64,000 nt of DNA from Pseudoxanthomonas sp. PXM03 (GCF_014852005.1 NZ_JACVAU010000003.1:248001-312000); one strand, 5' to 3'; shown: positions 1-9,217, numbered from the stretch's first letter. Notes: generated by a model from the letters alone, not told the origin. Numbers and translations are program-made.

Positions 1-929
1 CCGAAGTGCTCAAGCACATGAACGCCAAGGAGGTGCAGAAGCTCGGCATCGCCATGGCCACCATCTCCGGCGTCAGCCGCGAGCAGGTGATGCAGGTCAT
101 GGCCACGTTCGGCGAATCGCTGGACAAGCAGACCTCGCTGGGCATGGGCGCCGACGACTACGTGCGCAAGGTACTGGTGCAGGCACTGGGCGAAGACAAG
201 GCCGGCAGCCTGATCGACCGCATCCTGCTGGGCCGCAACACCACCGGCCTGGACACGCTGAAGTGGATGGACCCGCGCGCGATCTCGGACCTGGTGCGCA
301 ACGAACACCCGCAGATCATCGCCATCGTGCTGGCCCACCTGGACAGCGACCAGGCCGCCGACACGCTCAAGCTGCTGCCCGAGCGCACCCGCACCGACGT
401 GCTCCTGCGCATCGCCACGCTGGACGGCATCCCGCCGAATGCACTGAACGAGCTCAACGAGATCATGGAGCGCCAGTTCGCCGGCAACCAGAACCTCAAG
501 GCCTCCAGCATCGGCGGCGTCAAGGTCGCGGCGAACATCCTCAATTTCATGGACTCCGGCCAGGACCAGCTCATCCTAGGCAACATCACCCAGGTCGACG
601 CCGACCTGGGCGCACGCATCCAGGATCTGATGTTCGTGTTCGACAACCTGGCCGACCTGGGCGACCGCGAACTGCAGGCGCTGCTGCGCGAAGTGCCGAA
701 CGATCGCCTCGGCCTGGCGCTGCGCGGCGCCGACGCCAAGGTGAAAGAAAAGATCACCCGCAACATGTCCCAGCGCGCCGCGCAGATCCTGGTCGAAGAC
801 ATGGAAGCACGGGGCCCGGTGCGCCTGTCCGATGTGGAAGGCGCGCAGAAGGAAATCCTCGCCATCGTGCGCCGCCTGGCTGACCAGGGCGTGATCTCGC
901 TGATGGCCGGTGCCGAGGAAATGGTATGA
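1..929 (+). CDS. fliG: FliG, flagellar rotor/switch protein (5' end cut by window)
   Basis: FliG forms the rotor part of the C-ring that contacts the stator and FliM. The frame is open to the left edge (codons for A-E precede the first GTG at base 6), so the true start lies upstream; about 307 residues are visible against roughly 330 in the family. The visible part runs from the end of the N-terminal domain (LKHMNAKEVQKLG) through the middle domain (WMDPRAISDLVRNEHPQIIA) to the C-terminal motor domain with its charged segment (DLADLGDRELQALLREV, then AKVKEKITRNMS). It overlaps fliH by four bases (ATGA), so the two are translationally coupled at the head of a fliGHIJK run. Confidence 0.97.
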   Translation, partial: EVLKHMNAKEVQKLGIAMATISGVSREQVMQVMATFGESLDKQTSLGMGADDYVRKVLVQALGEDKAGSLIDRILLGRNTTGLDTLKWMDPRAISDLVRNEHPQIIAIVLAHLDSDQAADTLKLLPERTRTDVLLRIATLDGIPPNALNELNEIMERQFAGNQNLKASSIGGVKVAANILNFMDSGQDQLILGNITQVDADLGARIQDLMFVFDNLADLGDRELQALLREVPNDRLGLALRGADAKVKEKITRNMSQRAAQILVEDMEARGPVRLSDVEGAQKEILAIVRRLADQGVISLMAGAEEMV

Positions 930-1543
930 GCACGCCGTCGCCGCTGCGCTGGATGCCCGCGCCGCTCGATGTCGTCGTCGCGGCGCCCGCCCCCGAGCAG
1001 GAAGCCCCGCCGCTGGTACCGCCGACGATCGAAGAGATCCAGGCCATCCAGGATGCCGCGTACCGCGAAGGGCTCGAACGCGGATTGGCCGAAGGCCATG
1101 CCGAAGGCTTCGCGACCGGCCAGACCGAAGTCCGCCGGCTGGCCGCACAGATGGAAGGCATCCTCGACAACTTCTCGCGCCCGCTGGACCGGCTCGAGAA
1201 CGAAGTCGTCGCTGCACTGTCCGAACTTTCCGTCCGCATTGCCGGTGCCCTGGTGGGCCGCGCCTACCAGACCGACCCGATCCTGCTGCAGGAGTTGGCC
1301 ACCAGCGCACTGGATGCCGTCGGCGGCGCGCAGCGCGAAGTGGAACTGCGGCTGCATCCCGACGACATCGCGGCCCTGACCCCGGTGCTGGCGATGGCTC
1401 CGGGTACGCGACTGACGGCGGACACCTCGCTCAGCCGCGGCGACCTGCGCGTGCATGCCGAAAGCGTACGCATCGACGGGACGCTGGAGGCCCGCCTGCG
1501 CGGCGCGCTGGAAACCGTGCTCAACCGGAGCACGCGCGCATGA
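926..1543 (+). CDS. fliH: FliH, regulator of the export ATPase
   Basis: FliH binds the FliI ATPase, keeps it regulated and brings it to the export gate and C-ring. The 205-residue product has the family layout: a variable Pro/Ala-rich N-terminus, a central stretch with AxxxG-type repeats (AYREGLERGLAEGHAEGFATG, about residues 48-68), and a C-terminal FliH/HrpE-like domain (VRIAGALVGRAYQTDP onwards). The start ATG overlaps the fliG stop and its own stop overlaps the fliI start (both ATGA), which fixes the start and indicates tight coupling. Assignment rests on position plus the glycine-repeat helix; the sequence is otherwise poorly conserved in the family. Confidence 0.93.
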   Translation: MSTPSPLRWMPAPLDVVVAAPAPEQEAPPLVPPTIEEIQAIQDAAYREGLERGLAEGHAEGFATGQTEVRRLAAQMEGILDNFSRPLDRLENEVVAALSELSVRIAGALVGRAYQTDPILLQELATSALDAVGGAQREVELRLHPDDIAALTPVLAMAPGTRLTADTSLSRGDLRVHAESVRIDGTLEARLRGALETVLNRSTRA

Positions 1544-2937
1544 GCGCCCAACCGCTGGAATGGCTGACCGCCCGCGACCTGCGCCTGTCCGCGCGCCTGT
1601 CGCAGATCAATCCCGAGCTCGGTGGCCGCGGCCTGATCCGCGAAGGCATCCTGCGCCGTGCCGTCGGCCTCACCCTGGAGGCCATCGGCTGCGAAGCGCC
1701 GATGGGCGCCACCTGCAAGGTGGAAGTGGTCGACGGCGGCTGGGTGGATGCCGAAGTCGTCGGCTTCTCGGGCGAACGCACCTACCTGATGCCCAGCGCC
1801 GAACTGCACGGCCTGCTGCCGAACGCGCGCGTGGTGCCCTCGCGGCGGCGCGGCGGCGTCGAGGTGGGCGAAGGGCTGCTGGGGCGCGTGATCGACAGCG
1901 ATGGCGTGCCGCTGGACGGCCGTGGCCCGATCCGGGCCGAAGGCAGCGTCAGCCTCGCGGGCATGGCGATCAACCCGCTGTCGCGCGAACCGATCACCCA
2001 ACCCCTTGATGTCGGCGTGCGCGCGATCAACGCGCTGCTACCCATCGGCCGTGGTCAGCGCGTGGGCCTGTTCGCCGGTTCCGGCGTGGGCAAATCCACG
2101 CTGCTGGGGATGATGACCCGCTATACCGCCGCCGACGTGATCGTCGTCGGCCTGATCGGCGAACGTGGCCGCGAAGTGCGCGACTTCGTCGAAAGCACGC
2201 TCGGCCCGGTGGGCCTGGCACGTGCGGTGGTGGTGGCCAGTCCCGCCGACCGGCCGCCGCTGGCCCGCCTGCAGGGTGCGTATCGCGCCACCGCCATCGC
2301 CGAATGGTTCCGCGACCAGGGCCTCAACGTATTGCTGCTGATGGACTCGCTGACCCGCTTCGCGCAGGCCCAGCGCGAGATCGGCCTGTCGGTCGGCGAG
2401 CCCCCCACCACGCGCGGTTATCCGCCGTCGGTGTTCGCGCGCCTGCCCGCCCTGGTGGAACGTGCCGGCAATGGTGCGAAGGGGCGTGGTTCCATCACCG
2501 CGTTCTATACCGTGCTGACCGAAGGCGACGATCCGCAGGATCCGATCGCCGATGCCGCGCGCGCCATCCTCGACGGCCACATCCTGCTGTCGCGCCGCGT
2601 GGCCGACAGCGGCCTGTATCCGGCCATCGATGTGGAATCCTCGGTCAGCCGCGTGGTCACCGAGATCGCCGACGAAACCTGGCGCGACCGCATCCGCAAG
2701 CTCAAGCGCCTGCTGTCGGCCTACACCAGCAACCGCGACCTGATCGCCATCGGCGCCTACCAGCGCGGCAACGATCCCACCGTGGATGAAGCGCTGGAAC
2801 GCTGGCCCGAGATCGTCGAATTCCTGGGCCAGGACGTGGCGCACGCCGCCGACCTGCCCAGCAGCCGTGCCGCCCTCGAATCGCTGGTCCAACGCAACGT
2901 CGCTGCCGGTGCCCCCGCGCCCCGCAGCCCGCAGTAA
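1540..2937 (+). CDS. fliI: FliI, flagellum-specific export ATPase
   Basis: FliI is the cytoplasmic hexameric ATPase of the flagellar type III export apparatus. At 465 residues it has the usual length. The Walker A loop GSGVGKST is at about residues 180-187, the Walker B-type segment is LNVLLLMDSLTRFAQAQREI, and the F1-type signature PSVFARLPALVERAG follows. An open frame extends upstream to base 910, but ATG 1540 is chosen because it overlaps the fliH stop as ATGA and gives the normal N-terminus. fliJ begins 18 bases downstream. Confidence 0.98.
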   Translation: MSAQPLEWLTARDLRLSARLSQINPELGGRGLIREGILRRAVGLTLEAIGCEAPMGATCKVEVVDGGWVDAEVVGFSGERTYLMPSAELHGLLPNARVVPSRRRGGVEVGEGLLGRVIDSDGVPLDGRGPIRAEGSVSLAGMAINPLSREPITQPLDVGVRAINALLPIGRGQRVGLFAGSGVGKSTLLGMMTRYTAADVIVVGLIGERGREVRDFVESTLGPVGLARAVVVASPADRPPLARLQGAYRATAIAEWFRDQGLNVLLLMDSLTRFAQAQREIGLSVGEPPTTRGYPPSVFARLPALVERAGNGAKGRGSITAFYTVLTEGDDPQDPIADAARAILDGHILLSRRVADSGLYPAIDVESSVSRVVTEIADETWRDRIRKLKRLLSAYTSNRDLIAIGAYQRGNDPTVDEALERWPEIVEFLGQDVAHAADLPSSRAALESLVQRNVAAGAPAPRSPQ

Positions 2938-2955
2938 CGCCAAGGAATCCCCGCC

Positions 2956-3408
2956 ATGATGCAGTCCCGCCGAATCGACCCCCTGCTGCGCCGCGCGCAG
3001 GAACACGAGGATTCCGTTGCCCGCGACCTGGCCGAACGCCAGAACACGCTGGCGCAGCACGAGTCGCGCCTGGAGGAACTGCGGCAGTACGCCGAGGACT
3101 ACGCCAACAGCCAGATGGCCGCCACCAGTCCTGCACAGCTGGCCAATCGCCGTGCCTTCCTGGAACGCATCGACCAGGCGCTGGCGCAGCAGTTGCAGAA
3201 CGTCGACCGCAGCCGCAGTAGCGTGGACATCGAGCGCGACCGCCTGCTGCTGGCCAGCCGCGACAAGCAGGTGCTCGAACAGCTCGCCGCCAGCTACCGC
3301 GCCCAGGAGCGACAGGTGGTGGAACGGCGCGACCAGCGCGAGATGGATGACCTGGGCGCGCGCCGTGCGCGACTGGCCGCCACCGCACAGGAAAGCGAGG
3401 AATCCTGA
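2956..3408 (+). CDS. fliJ: FliJ, export chaperone/ATPase stalk
   Basis: FliJ is a small coiled-coil protein that inserts in the FliI ring and links it to the FlhA gate. The 150-residue product is almost wholly charged heptad-rich helix (for example HEDSVARDLAERQNTLAQHESRLEELRQY and ERRDQREMDDLGARRARLAA), as expected for the family, with no membrane segment. It sits directly after fliI, and its TGA shares one base with the ATG of fliK (TGATG). An upstream AAGGAA (2941-2946 region) is a good ribosome site. Confidence 0.94.
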   Translation: MMQSRRIDPLLRRAQEHEDSVARDLAERQNTLAQHESRLEELRQYAEDYANSQMAATSPAQLANRRAFLERIDQALAQQLQNVDRSRSSVDIERDRLLLASRDKQVLEQLAASYRAQERQVVERRDQREMDDLGARRARLAATAQESEES

Positions 3409-4667
3409 TGCCATCCCCGATGGCGTCGCTGCCTCCCGCGGGCAAGACCGTGTTCCCCGCCGCCGCAGGCGGTGTCGCACAGGCACGGGAAAGCACACCG
3501 GACCCATCGAAGCCCAGCTTCGACGAGATGGTGCGTCACCCGGCGACGCGTGACGAAGCCCCGGCCCGAAAGTCCGCGCCCCGGCGCGACGAGGGGCAGG
3601 AGACCACCGCCCTGCAACAACCGCACGCCGCCAACCGCCACCCCGACGACATGGCGCGCACGACGGACGATCAGGACATCAAGGAGGCTGGCGTTGCGAC
3701 GCTGGTGCTGCCGGAGGTTCCGCTACCGGCGGCTGCCATTCCGCTGACTGATCCCGGCATCACCGTGCCGACCGATCCCCTGGGCAATCCGCTGTTGGGC
3801 AATCCACTGCTCGGCGACGTGATGCCTGCAGAAGCCGTCCCCTCCCCCGACGCCGTGTTGGCCGGCGGTCGCGCCACGACGCCGGCTTCTCCGGCGGGCG
3901 CCTTGGCTACCCCGGTCGCCGCGGACACCGGCAACGCGGTTCCGCCCGACCTCCAGAACGCCGCCACCCCCACAACCGACGCGCCCGCGACGGCGTCGCC
4001 GACGGCCACCGCCGCGACGGGCAATGTGGCCAGGGCGCCGCTGCAGAACCTGCTCTCCTTCACCGCCCACCTGGCCACCGGCCAGGTCGCCGCCGCGATA
4101 CCGGACGTGATCAACCTCGGCCGCGACATCATCGACGCCCTGCGCAGCGACGACGCGGAGACCACCACGTCGCCCACCGGCACGCTCCTCGCCGGCGTCG
4201 GCGCGTCGAACGCCCCGCTCGGCCTCTCGCGCACGGAGACCGTCAATGCGATGGAAGCACCGAGCGCCGACCTGCATGGTGGCCATTTCGACGAGGATGT
4301 CGCCGATGCGGTGCGCTGGATGGCCGACCAGAAGATCGGCCACGCGCACATCAAGGTGACCCCGAACGACCTTGGCACCGTGGAGATCCGCCTGCGACTG
4401 GACGGCGACCGCGTGCATGCCGACTTCACCAGCGCCCAGGCGGACGTCAGGCAGGCGCTGGAAAACAGCCTGCCCAAGCTGCGCGACATGCTGGGCCAGC
4501 ATGGCTTCCAGCTCGCCCACGCCGATGTCGGCCAGCAGCATGCCCCGCCGTCGCACGGCGGCACGGCGCAACACGGTGAAAGCGCCGCAGACACCAGCGA
4601 CGCCGCAGCCGAGACACCGCGTACCGTCCGCATGACGGCGCGGGGACTGGTGGACGCGTACGCCTGA
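3408..4667 (+). CDS. fliK: FliK, hook-length control protein
   Basis: FliK measures hook length and flips export specificity through FlhB. The 419-residue product has a long, low-complexity Ala/Pro/Thr-rich N-terminal two thirds and a conserved Flg_hook C-terminal domain at about residues 295-395, seen in VTPNDLGTVEIRLRLDG followed by ALENSLPKLRDMLGQHGFQL. Start codon overlaps the fliJ stop (TGATG). It is the last gene before a REP pair, so it probably ends the fliG-fliK transcription unit. The N-terminal repeat GNPLLGNPLLG near residues 125-135 is a short internal duplication. Confidence 0.94.
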   Translation: MPSPMASLPPAGKTVFPAAAGGVAQARESTPDPSKPSFDEMVRHPATRDEAPARKSAPRRDEGQETTALQQPHAANRHPDDMARTTDDQDIKEAGVATLVLPEVPLPAAAIPLTDPGITVPTDPLGNPLLGNPLLGDVMPAEAVPSPDAVLAGGRATTPASPAGALATPVAADTGNAVPPDLQNAATPTTDAPATASPTATAATGNVARAPLQNLLSFTAHLATGQVAAAIPDVINLGRDIIDALRSDDAETTTSPTGTLLAGVGASNAPLGLSRTETVNAMEAPSADLHGGHFDEDVADAVRWMADQKIGHAHIKVTPNDLGTVEIRLRLDGDRVHADFTSAQADVRQALENSLPKLRDMLGQHGFQLAHADVGQQHAPPSHGGTAQHGESAADTSDAAAETPRTVRMTARGLVDAYA

Positions 4668-4680
4668 CGGATCGCTGTTC

Positions 4681-4810
4681 CTGTAGGAGCGACGTGAGTC
4701 GCGACCATGGAAATTCGGCGCCATTGGCGCCGGCCCACGCGGCCATCCTTGCGCGCACATCGTTTCCGGACCGCCGTGACGTGCGGTCGCGACTCACGTC
4801 GCTCCTACAG
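4681..4810. repeat. Inverted pair of GTAG-headed REP-like palindromes, copy 1
   Basis: Two 26-base units face each other: 4681-4706 on the plus strand and 4785-4810 on the minus strand. Each starts TGTAGG and contains the small palindrome GCGACGTGAGTCGC. The pair can fold into a long stem with a 78-base loop. The same unit recurs at 28435-28620, 56886-57030 and 61092-61208. GTAG-headed elements of this sort are the REP/SMAG class known from Stenotrophomonas and relatives. Located between fliK and fliL, where it could act as a terminator or mRNA 3' stabiliser (inference). Confidence 0.85.
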
Positions 4811-4852
4811 AAGCTACCCCGTCAAAACCCCGTCGGGCTCTCCTGCCCACCA

Positions 4853-4868
4853 CGGCATGCCGCTTGCA
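4853..4868 (+). promoter_or_regulatory. Sigma-54-type promoter for fliL operon
   Basis: Reads CGGCATGCCGCTTGCA: GG and GC are separated by exactly 10 bases as the -24/-12 consensus TGGCAC-N5-TTGCA requires, with mismatches at the first T and the last C of the -24 box. It lies 35 bases before the chosen fliL start. Class II flagellar operons in polar flagellates commonly use RpoN with FleQ; that link is inferred here. Confidence 0.6.
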
Positions 4869-4902
4869 TCACCTGGGCAGACCCCTCAGGAGATCCACCG
4901 CC

Positions 4903-5430
4903 GTGGCAGCTGCCGACAAGACCGCAAGCAAATCCAAGGCCGACAAGGCCGACAAGCCCAAGGGCGGCAAGTCGCTGCTGACGATCGGGCTGGTGGCGCT
5001 GGTCGCGGCCGGTGCCGCCGGCGGTGGCGCGTGGTACTTCGCCAGCCATGCCGGCAAGGAAGTGAAGGCCGACGCACCCAAGGCCAAGAGCCCGGGCGAG
5101 GTGCCTGCGCCGGCCCAGTACTTCGCGCTGGAGCCGCCGTTCGTCGTCAATCTCGTCGGCGAAACGGGCGGCGCACGCTACCTCCAGGTCGAAGTGCAGC
5201 TGATGACGCGCGATCCCGAAGCGCTCAAGGCCATCGAACTGCATGCCCCCGCCATCCGCGCGCGCCTGCTGATGCTGTTCGCGCAGCAGGACGCTGCCGG
5301 CCTGATGAGCCGCGAAGGCAAGGAGCGCCTGCAGAACACCGCACTCAATGAAGTGAAAGCGCTGCTGGTCGCCGAAACCGGCAAGCCCTCCGCCGACGCC
5401 CTGTTGTTCACCAGCTTCGTGATGCAGTGA
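4903..5430 (+). CDS. fliL: FliL, basal-body stator-associated protein
   Basis: FliL is an inner-membrane protein that surrounds and supports the stator units. The 175-residue product has a Lys/Ala-rich cytoplasmic N-terminus, one membrane segment (SLLTIGLVALVAAGAAGGGAWYF, about residues 24-46) and a periplasmic FliL domain (FALEPPFVVNLVGETGGARYLQVEVQLM). GTG 4903 is chosen as start because CAGGAG at 4887-4892 lies ten bases upstream; the longer frame opens at a TTG (4864) that falls inside the predicted -12 promoter element and therefore cannot be the start if that promoter is real. fliM follows after 15 bases. Confidence 0.92.
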   Translation: MAAADKTASKSKADKADKPKGGKSLLTIGLVALVAAGAAGGGAWYFASHAGKEVKADAPKAKSPGEVPAPAQYFALEPPFVVNLVGETGGARYLQVEVQLMTRDPEALKAIELHAPAIRARLLMLFAQQDAAGLMSREGKERLQNTALNEVKALLVAETGKPSADALLFTSFVMQ

Positions 5431-5445
5431 CGGAACCGCGACGCC

Positions 5446-6489
5446 ATGATGACCAGTGACCTGCTGTCGCAAGACGAGATCGACGCCCTGCTCAATGGCG
5501 TGGATACCGGCGCGATCGAGACCGAGGAACCGCCGGTCGATCCCACCATCGCGCGCACCTACGACTTCGCCAGCCAGGACCGCATCGTGCGCGGCCGGCT
5601 GCCGACGCTGGAGATGATCAACGAGCGCTTCGTGCGCACCTGGCGCATCGGCCTGTTCAACCTGCTGCGGCGCTCGGCCGAACTGTCGGTGCGCGGCATC
5701 GAGACGATCAAGTTCGGCGATTACCTGCACTCGCTGTACGTGCCCACCAACCTCAACCTGGTCAAGTTCAAGCCGCTGCGCGGCGTGGGCCTGATCGTGT
5801 TCGAACCCAAGCTGGTGTTCACCATGGTGGACAACTTCTTCGGCGGCGACGGCCGCTACCCGGCCAAGATCGAGGGGCGCGAGTTCACCGCCACCGAGAT
5901 GCGGGTGATCCAGCTGCTGCTGAAGCAGACCTTCACCGACCTGATCGACGCTTGGGCGCCGGTGATGCCGGTGGACTTCGAGTACATCACCAGCGAGGTC
6001 AATCCGCACTTCGCCAACATCGTCAGCCCGCGCGAATACGTGGTGGTCAGCCGCTTCCACGTGGAGCTCGACGGCGGCGGCGGCGACCTGCACGTGACGC
6101 TGCCGTATTCGATGCTGGAACCGATCCGCGAGCTGCTCGATGCGGGCATCCAGTCCGACCGCGTGCACGACGACGACAGCTTCCGCGTCACCCTGCACGA
6201 ACAGTTGCGTGGCGCCGAAGTCACCGTCTCCAGCGTACTGGCGGAGAAGCGCATCAACCTGCGCCAGCTGACCCGGCTGAAGGTGGGCGACATCCTGCCC
6301 ATCGACTTGCCCAAGTCGGTGCCGGTGTGCGTCGAGCAGGTGCCGGTGTTCACCGGCGAGTTCGGCATCTCCAACGGCAACAACGCGGTGAAGATCACCG
6401 CCAAGCATCCTCCCGGCAGCCACCACAAGCACACGGCGCCGCCCCGCCATGCCCTGACACCCGTCGCCTTCCAGGACGCCACTCCATGA
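5446..6489 (+). CDS. fliM: FliM, flagellar switch protein
   Basis: FliM is the C-ring protein that binds phospho-CheY through its N-terminal peptide and relays the signal to FliG. The N-terminal CheY-binding motif LSQDEIDALL is at residues 6-15. The middle CheC-like domain includes FGDYLHSLYVPTNLNLV and the FFGGDGRYPAKIEGREFTATE segment, and the C-terminal SpoA domain ends around residue 325. Length (347) is normal; the tail after SpoA is His/Pro-rich. A second in-frame ATG at 5449 is an equally possible start. Its stop overlaps the fliN start (ATGA). Confidence 0.97.
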   Translation: MMTSDLLSQDEIDALLNGVDTGAIETEEPPVDPTIARTYDFASQDRIVRGRLPTLEMINERFVRTWRIGLFNLLRRSAELSVRGIETIKFGDYLHSLYVPTNLNLVKFKPLRGVGLIVFEPKLVFTMVDNFFGGDGRYPAKIEGREFTATEMRVIQLLLKQTFTDLIDAWAPVMPVDFEYITSEVNPHFANIVSPREYVVVSRFHVELDGGGGDLHVTLPYSMLEPIRELLDAGIQSDRVHDDDSFRVTLHEQLRGAEVTVSSVLAEKRINLRQLTRLKVGDILPIDLPKSVPVCVEQVPVFTGEFGISNGNNAVKITAKHPPGSHHKHTAPPRHALTPVAFQDATP

Positions 6490-6830
6490 TTCCCGAGAAC
6501 GAAGACACCCTCGCCGCCTTCGGCGACACCCGCCCGGATGCCTCCGTGCAGGACAACGACAACGACAGCGACATGAGCCTGGACGTGATCCTGGACGTGC
6601 CGGTCACGCTGTCGCTGGAAGTGGGCCGCACGCGCATGCCGATCCGCAACCTGCTGCAGCTCAACCAGGGCTCGGTGGTGGAACTCGAACGCGGCGCCGG
6701 TGAACCGCTGGACGTATTCGTCAACGGCACGCTGATCGCGCACGGCGAAGTCGTGGTGGTTAACGACCGTTTCGGCGTGCGCCTGACCGACGTGGTCAGC
6801 CCCAGCGAACGCATCCGCCGCCTGCGCTGA
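6486..6830 (+). CDS. fliN: FliN, flagellar switch protein
   Basis: FliN forms the bottom of the C-ring with FliM and contacts FliH during export. The 114-residue product has an acidic N-terminus (NDNDSDMSLDVILDVPV) and a complete SpoA domain (LEVGRTRMPIRNLLQLNQGS, then DVFVNGTLIAHGEVVVV). ATG 6486 overlaps the fliM stop, which selects this start over a longer open frame from 5952. fliO starts five bases after the stop. Confidence 0.97.
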   Translation: MIPENEDTLAAFGDTRPDASVQDNDNDSDMSLDVILDVPVTLSLEVGRTRMPIRNLLQLNQGSVVELERGAGEPLDVFVNGTLIAHGEVVVVNDRFGVRLTDVVSPSERIRRLR

Positions 6831-6834
6831 GTCG

Positions 6835-7233
6835 ATGTCCATGCACGCCTTCGCCCTGCTCGCCACCGCCGCGGCACCCGCACAGAAGATCGGCCAGCAC
6901 GCGCCGTCCACGCCCGGCATCGGCGGCGCGCTGGTCGGCCTGATCCTGGTGCTCGGCCTGATCTTGGGCATGGCCTGGCTGCTCAAGCGCATGCCGGGCG
7001 CCGGCCTGGGCATCCGGCCCAGCGACCAGCTCCGCGTGGTCTCGATGCTGTCGGTGGGCACCAAGGAGCGCGTGATGGTGATCGAGGTGGGCAAGCAGCA
7101 GCTGCTGATCGGCGTCACCGCCGGCGGCATCACGGCCTTGCACACGCTGCCCGAACCCCTGGTCGTCGCGCCCGCGCCGACGATGCCGAATTTCGCCGAG
7201 CTGCTGGCCAAGCGCCTGCGCAGAGAGAGCTGA
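6835..7233 (+). CDS. fliO: FliO, export-gate assembly protein
   Basis: FliO is a small membrane protein that assists assembly of the FliP ring. The 132-residue product has a short periplasmic N-terminus, one membrane segment ([21 protein letters not shown], about residues 25-45), and a cytoplasmic domain with the typical [33 protein letters not shown] motif shown here at about residues 60-92. It lies in the conserved fliN-fliO-fliP order, with one base between its stop and the fliP start. Confidence 0.94.
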   Translation: MSMHAFALLATAAAPAQKIGQHAPSTPGIGGALVGLILVLGLILGMAWLLKRMPGAGLGIRPSDQLRVVSMLSVGTKERVMVIEVGKQQLLIGVTAGGITALHTLPEPLVVAPAPTMPNFAELLAKRLRRES

Positions 7234-7234
7234 G

Positions 7235-8053
7235 ATGCGCCGTTTCGTTCTTTCCCTGATCTGCCTGCTGTGGCTGTGCGCGCCAGTCCTGGCGCTGGCG
7301 CAGACGGCGCCCGCCGCCGCACCGGCGCAGAACCCCGCGCCTGCGGCGACGCCCGCCGCGCCGACCGCACCGACCCTGCCTGTCCTGCCCAAGGTCAACG
7401 TGGGCCAGATCGGCGACAACACCGTCAGCCTGCCGTTGCAGACGCTGCTGCTGATGACGGCGATCACGCTGATTCCGTCGGCGCTGCTGGCGATGACCGC
7501 GTTCACCCGCATCATCATCGTGCTCGGCCTGCTACGGCAGGCGCTGGGGACCGGCCAGACGCCGTCCAACCAGGTACTGGTGGGCCTGGCGCTGTTCCTG
7601 ACCATGCTGGTGATGATGCCGGTAGGCGAAAAGGCCTGGGCGCAGGGCATGGCGCCGTACCTCAACGGCCAGATCGATTTCTCCACTGCGTGGACGATGA
7701 CCACCGGGCCGCTGCGCGACTTCATGCTGGCGCAGGTGCGCGAAACCGACCTGATGACCTTCGCCGGTCTTGCCGGCCACGGCAGCTATGCCAGCCCGGC
7801 GGACGTGCCGTTCCCGATCGTGGTGGCCTCGTTCATCACCAGCGAACTGAAGACCGCGTTCGAGATCGGCTTCCTGATCTTCATTCCCTTCGTGATCATC
7901 GACCTGGTGGTCGCCAGCGTGCTGATGTCGATGGGCATGATGATGCTGTCGCCGATGCTGGTGTCCGCACCGTTCAAGATCCTGCTGTTCGTGCTGGTGG
8001 ACGGCTGGGTACTGATCGTCGGCTCGCTGGCCGCCAGCTTCAACGGCGTCTGA
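7235..8053 (+). CDS. fliP: FliP, export-gate core protein
   Basis: FliP with FliQ and FliR builds the helical export gate in the inner membrane. The 272-residue product starts with a cleavable signal peptide (residues 1-24, ending LALAQ), as FliP does, then an Ala/Pro-rich stretch, and four membrane segments. Family signatures are visible: [27 protein letters not shown], and the C-terminal [23 protein letters not shown] with [16 protein letters not shown]. Confidence 0.98.
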   Translation: MRRFVLSLICLLWLCAPVLALAQTAPAAAPAQNPAPAATPAAPTAPTLPVLPKVNVGQIGDNTVSLPLQTLLLMTAITLIPSALLAMTAFTRIIIVLGLLRQALGTGQTPSNQVLVGLALFLTMLVMMPVGEKAWAQGMAPYLNGQIDFSTAWTMTTGPLRDFMLAQVRETDLMTFAGLAGHGSYASPADVPFPIVVASFITSELKTAFEIGFLIFIPFVIIDLVVASVLMSMGMMMLSPMLVSAPFKILLFVLVDGWVLIVGSLAASFNGV

Positions 8054-8063
8054 GGAGCACGCG

Positions 8064-8333
8064 ATGAGTCCCGAACTTGCCCTTACCGAACTGCGTGACG
8101 GCCTGGAAATCGCCCTGTGGGTCGGTGGCCCGCTGTTGCTCGTGGTGCTGATCGTCGGCGTGGTGGTCGGCGTGATCCAGGCGGCGACACAACTCAATGA
8201 GCCCACCATCGCCTTCGTCGCCAAGGCGATCGCGCTGACTGCGGCGCTGTTCGCCACCGGCAGCTATCTGCTCGGCGTGCTGGTCGAATACACGACCAAC
8301 CTGTTCCAGCGGTTGCCCCACCTGATCGGCTGA
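8064..8333 (+). CDS. fliQ: FliQ, export-gate protein
   Basis: FliQ is the peripheral hairpin subunit of the FliPQR export gate. At 89 residues it has exactly the family length, with two membrane helices (GGPLLLVVLIVGVVVGVIQAAT, and IALTAALFATGSYLLGVLVEY). The motif QAATQLNEPTIAFVAK between the helices is characteristic. A GGAG site (8053-8056) precedes the ATG. Confidence 0.97.
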   Translation: MSPELALTELRDGLEIALWVGGPLLLVVLIVGVVVGVIQAATQLNEPTIAFVAKAIALTAALFATGSYLLGVLVEYTTNLFQRLPHLIG

Positions 8334-8351
8334 CGACGCGGACGCGACGCG

Positions 8352-9143
8352 ATGGATCCCGCGACCCAGATGGTCATCGACGGCCAGCAGGCCTTCGGCA
8401 TGGTCAACGCCATCCTGTGGACGATGCTGCGCACCGGCGCGCTGCTGATGGCGGCACCGTTGATCGGCACGCGCGCCGTATCGGTGCGGGTGCGGGTCAT
8501 CATCGCCGGTGCACTGGCGATGGCGCTGGCACCGCTGCTTCCGGGCACGCCGGACCGGATCGCCTTCGACGCCAGCACCGTGCTGAACGTGGCGCGCGAG
8601 TTGGCCGTCGGCGCGAGCATGGGCTTCATGCTGCGACTGGCGTTCGAAGCCGGGGCGATGGCGGGCGAACTGATCTCGCAGGGTACGGGCCTGGCCTTCG
8701 CCCAGATGTCCGATCCGTTGCGCGGGGTGAACTCCGGTGTCGTCGGCCAATGGTTCTACCTGGCCTTCGGCCTGTTGTTCTTCACCGCCAACGGCCATCT
8801 GGCGCTGGTTTCGCTGCTCGTGGACAGTTATCGCTCGCTGCCGATCGGCACCGCGTTGCCGGATGTGCAGCAGATGCTCGAAGTCGCGCCGATGCTGTTC
8901 AGCCACATCCTGCGTGCGGCGGTCGGGCTGGCGCTGCCGGTGATGGTCGCGATGCTTGCGGTGAACCTGGCCTTCGGCGTGCTGGGCCGCGCCGCGCCTG
9001 CCCTCAATCCCATCCAGTTGGGCCTGCCGACGGCGCTGCTGCTGGGGTTGTTCCTGCTGGCGCTGCTGGCAGGCGAGCTGGGGCCGCCGGTACAGCGCAT
9101 CTTCGATCTCACATTTGATGCAGCGCGGCAAATCAGCGCTTAA
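8352..9143 (+). CDS. fliR: FliR, export-gate protein
   Basis: FliR completes the FliP5-FliQ4-FliR1 export gate. The 263-residue product has about six membrane segments and the family signature GELISQGTGLAFAQMSDP near residue 105. It is the last gene of the fliLMNOPQR run. In most close relatives flhB follows nearby; here a 9.6-kb accessory block intervenes. Confidence 0.97.
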   Translation: MDPATQMVIDGQQAFGMVNAILWTMLRTGALLMAAPLIGTRAVSVRVRVIIAGALAMALAPLLPGTPDRIAFDASTVLNVARELAVGASMGFMLRLAFEAGAMAGELISQGTGLAFAQMSDPLRGVNSGVVGQWFYLAFGLLFFTANGHLALVSLLVDSYRSLPIGTALPDVQQMLEVAPMLFSHILRAAVGLALPVMVAMLAVNLAFGVLGRAAPALNPIQLGLPTALLLGLFLLALLAGELGPPVQRIFDLTFDAARQISA

Positions 9144-9217
9144 CGAAACTGCGGTTATCCTCCGACGGGCCACGCGGCGCCTGCCATTCAGGCCCCTGCG
9201 TGCGGGTTTCACATGAT

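Noticed and set aside
910-1539. Long N-terminal extension of FliI
   Set aside because: The extension is out of frame with fliH, low-complexity and Arg-rich; ATG 1540 overlapping the fliH stop gives the normal FliI length.
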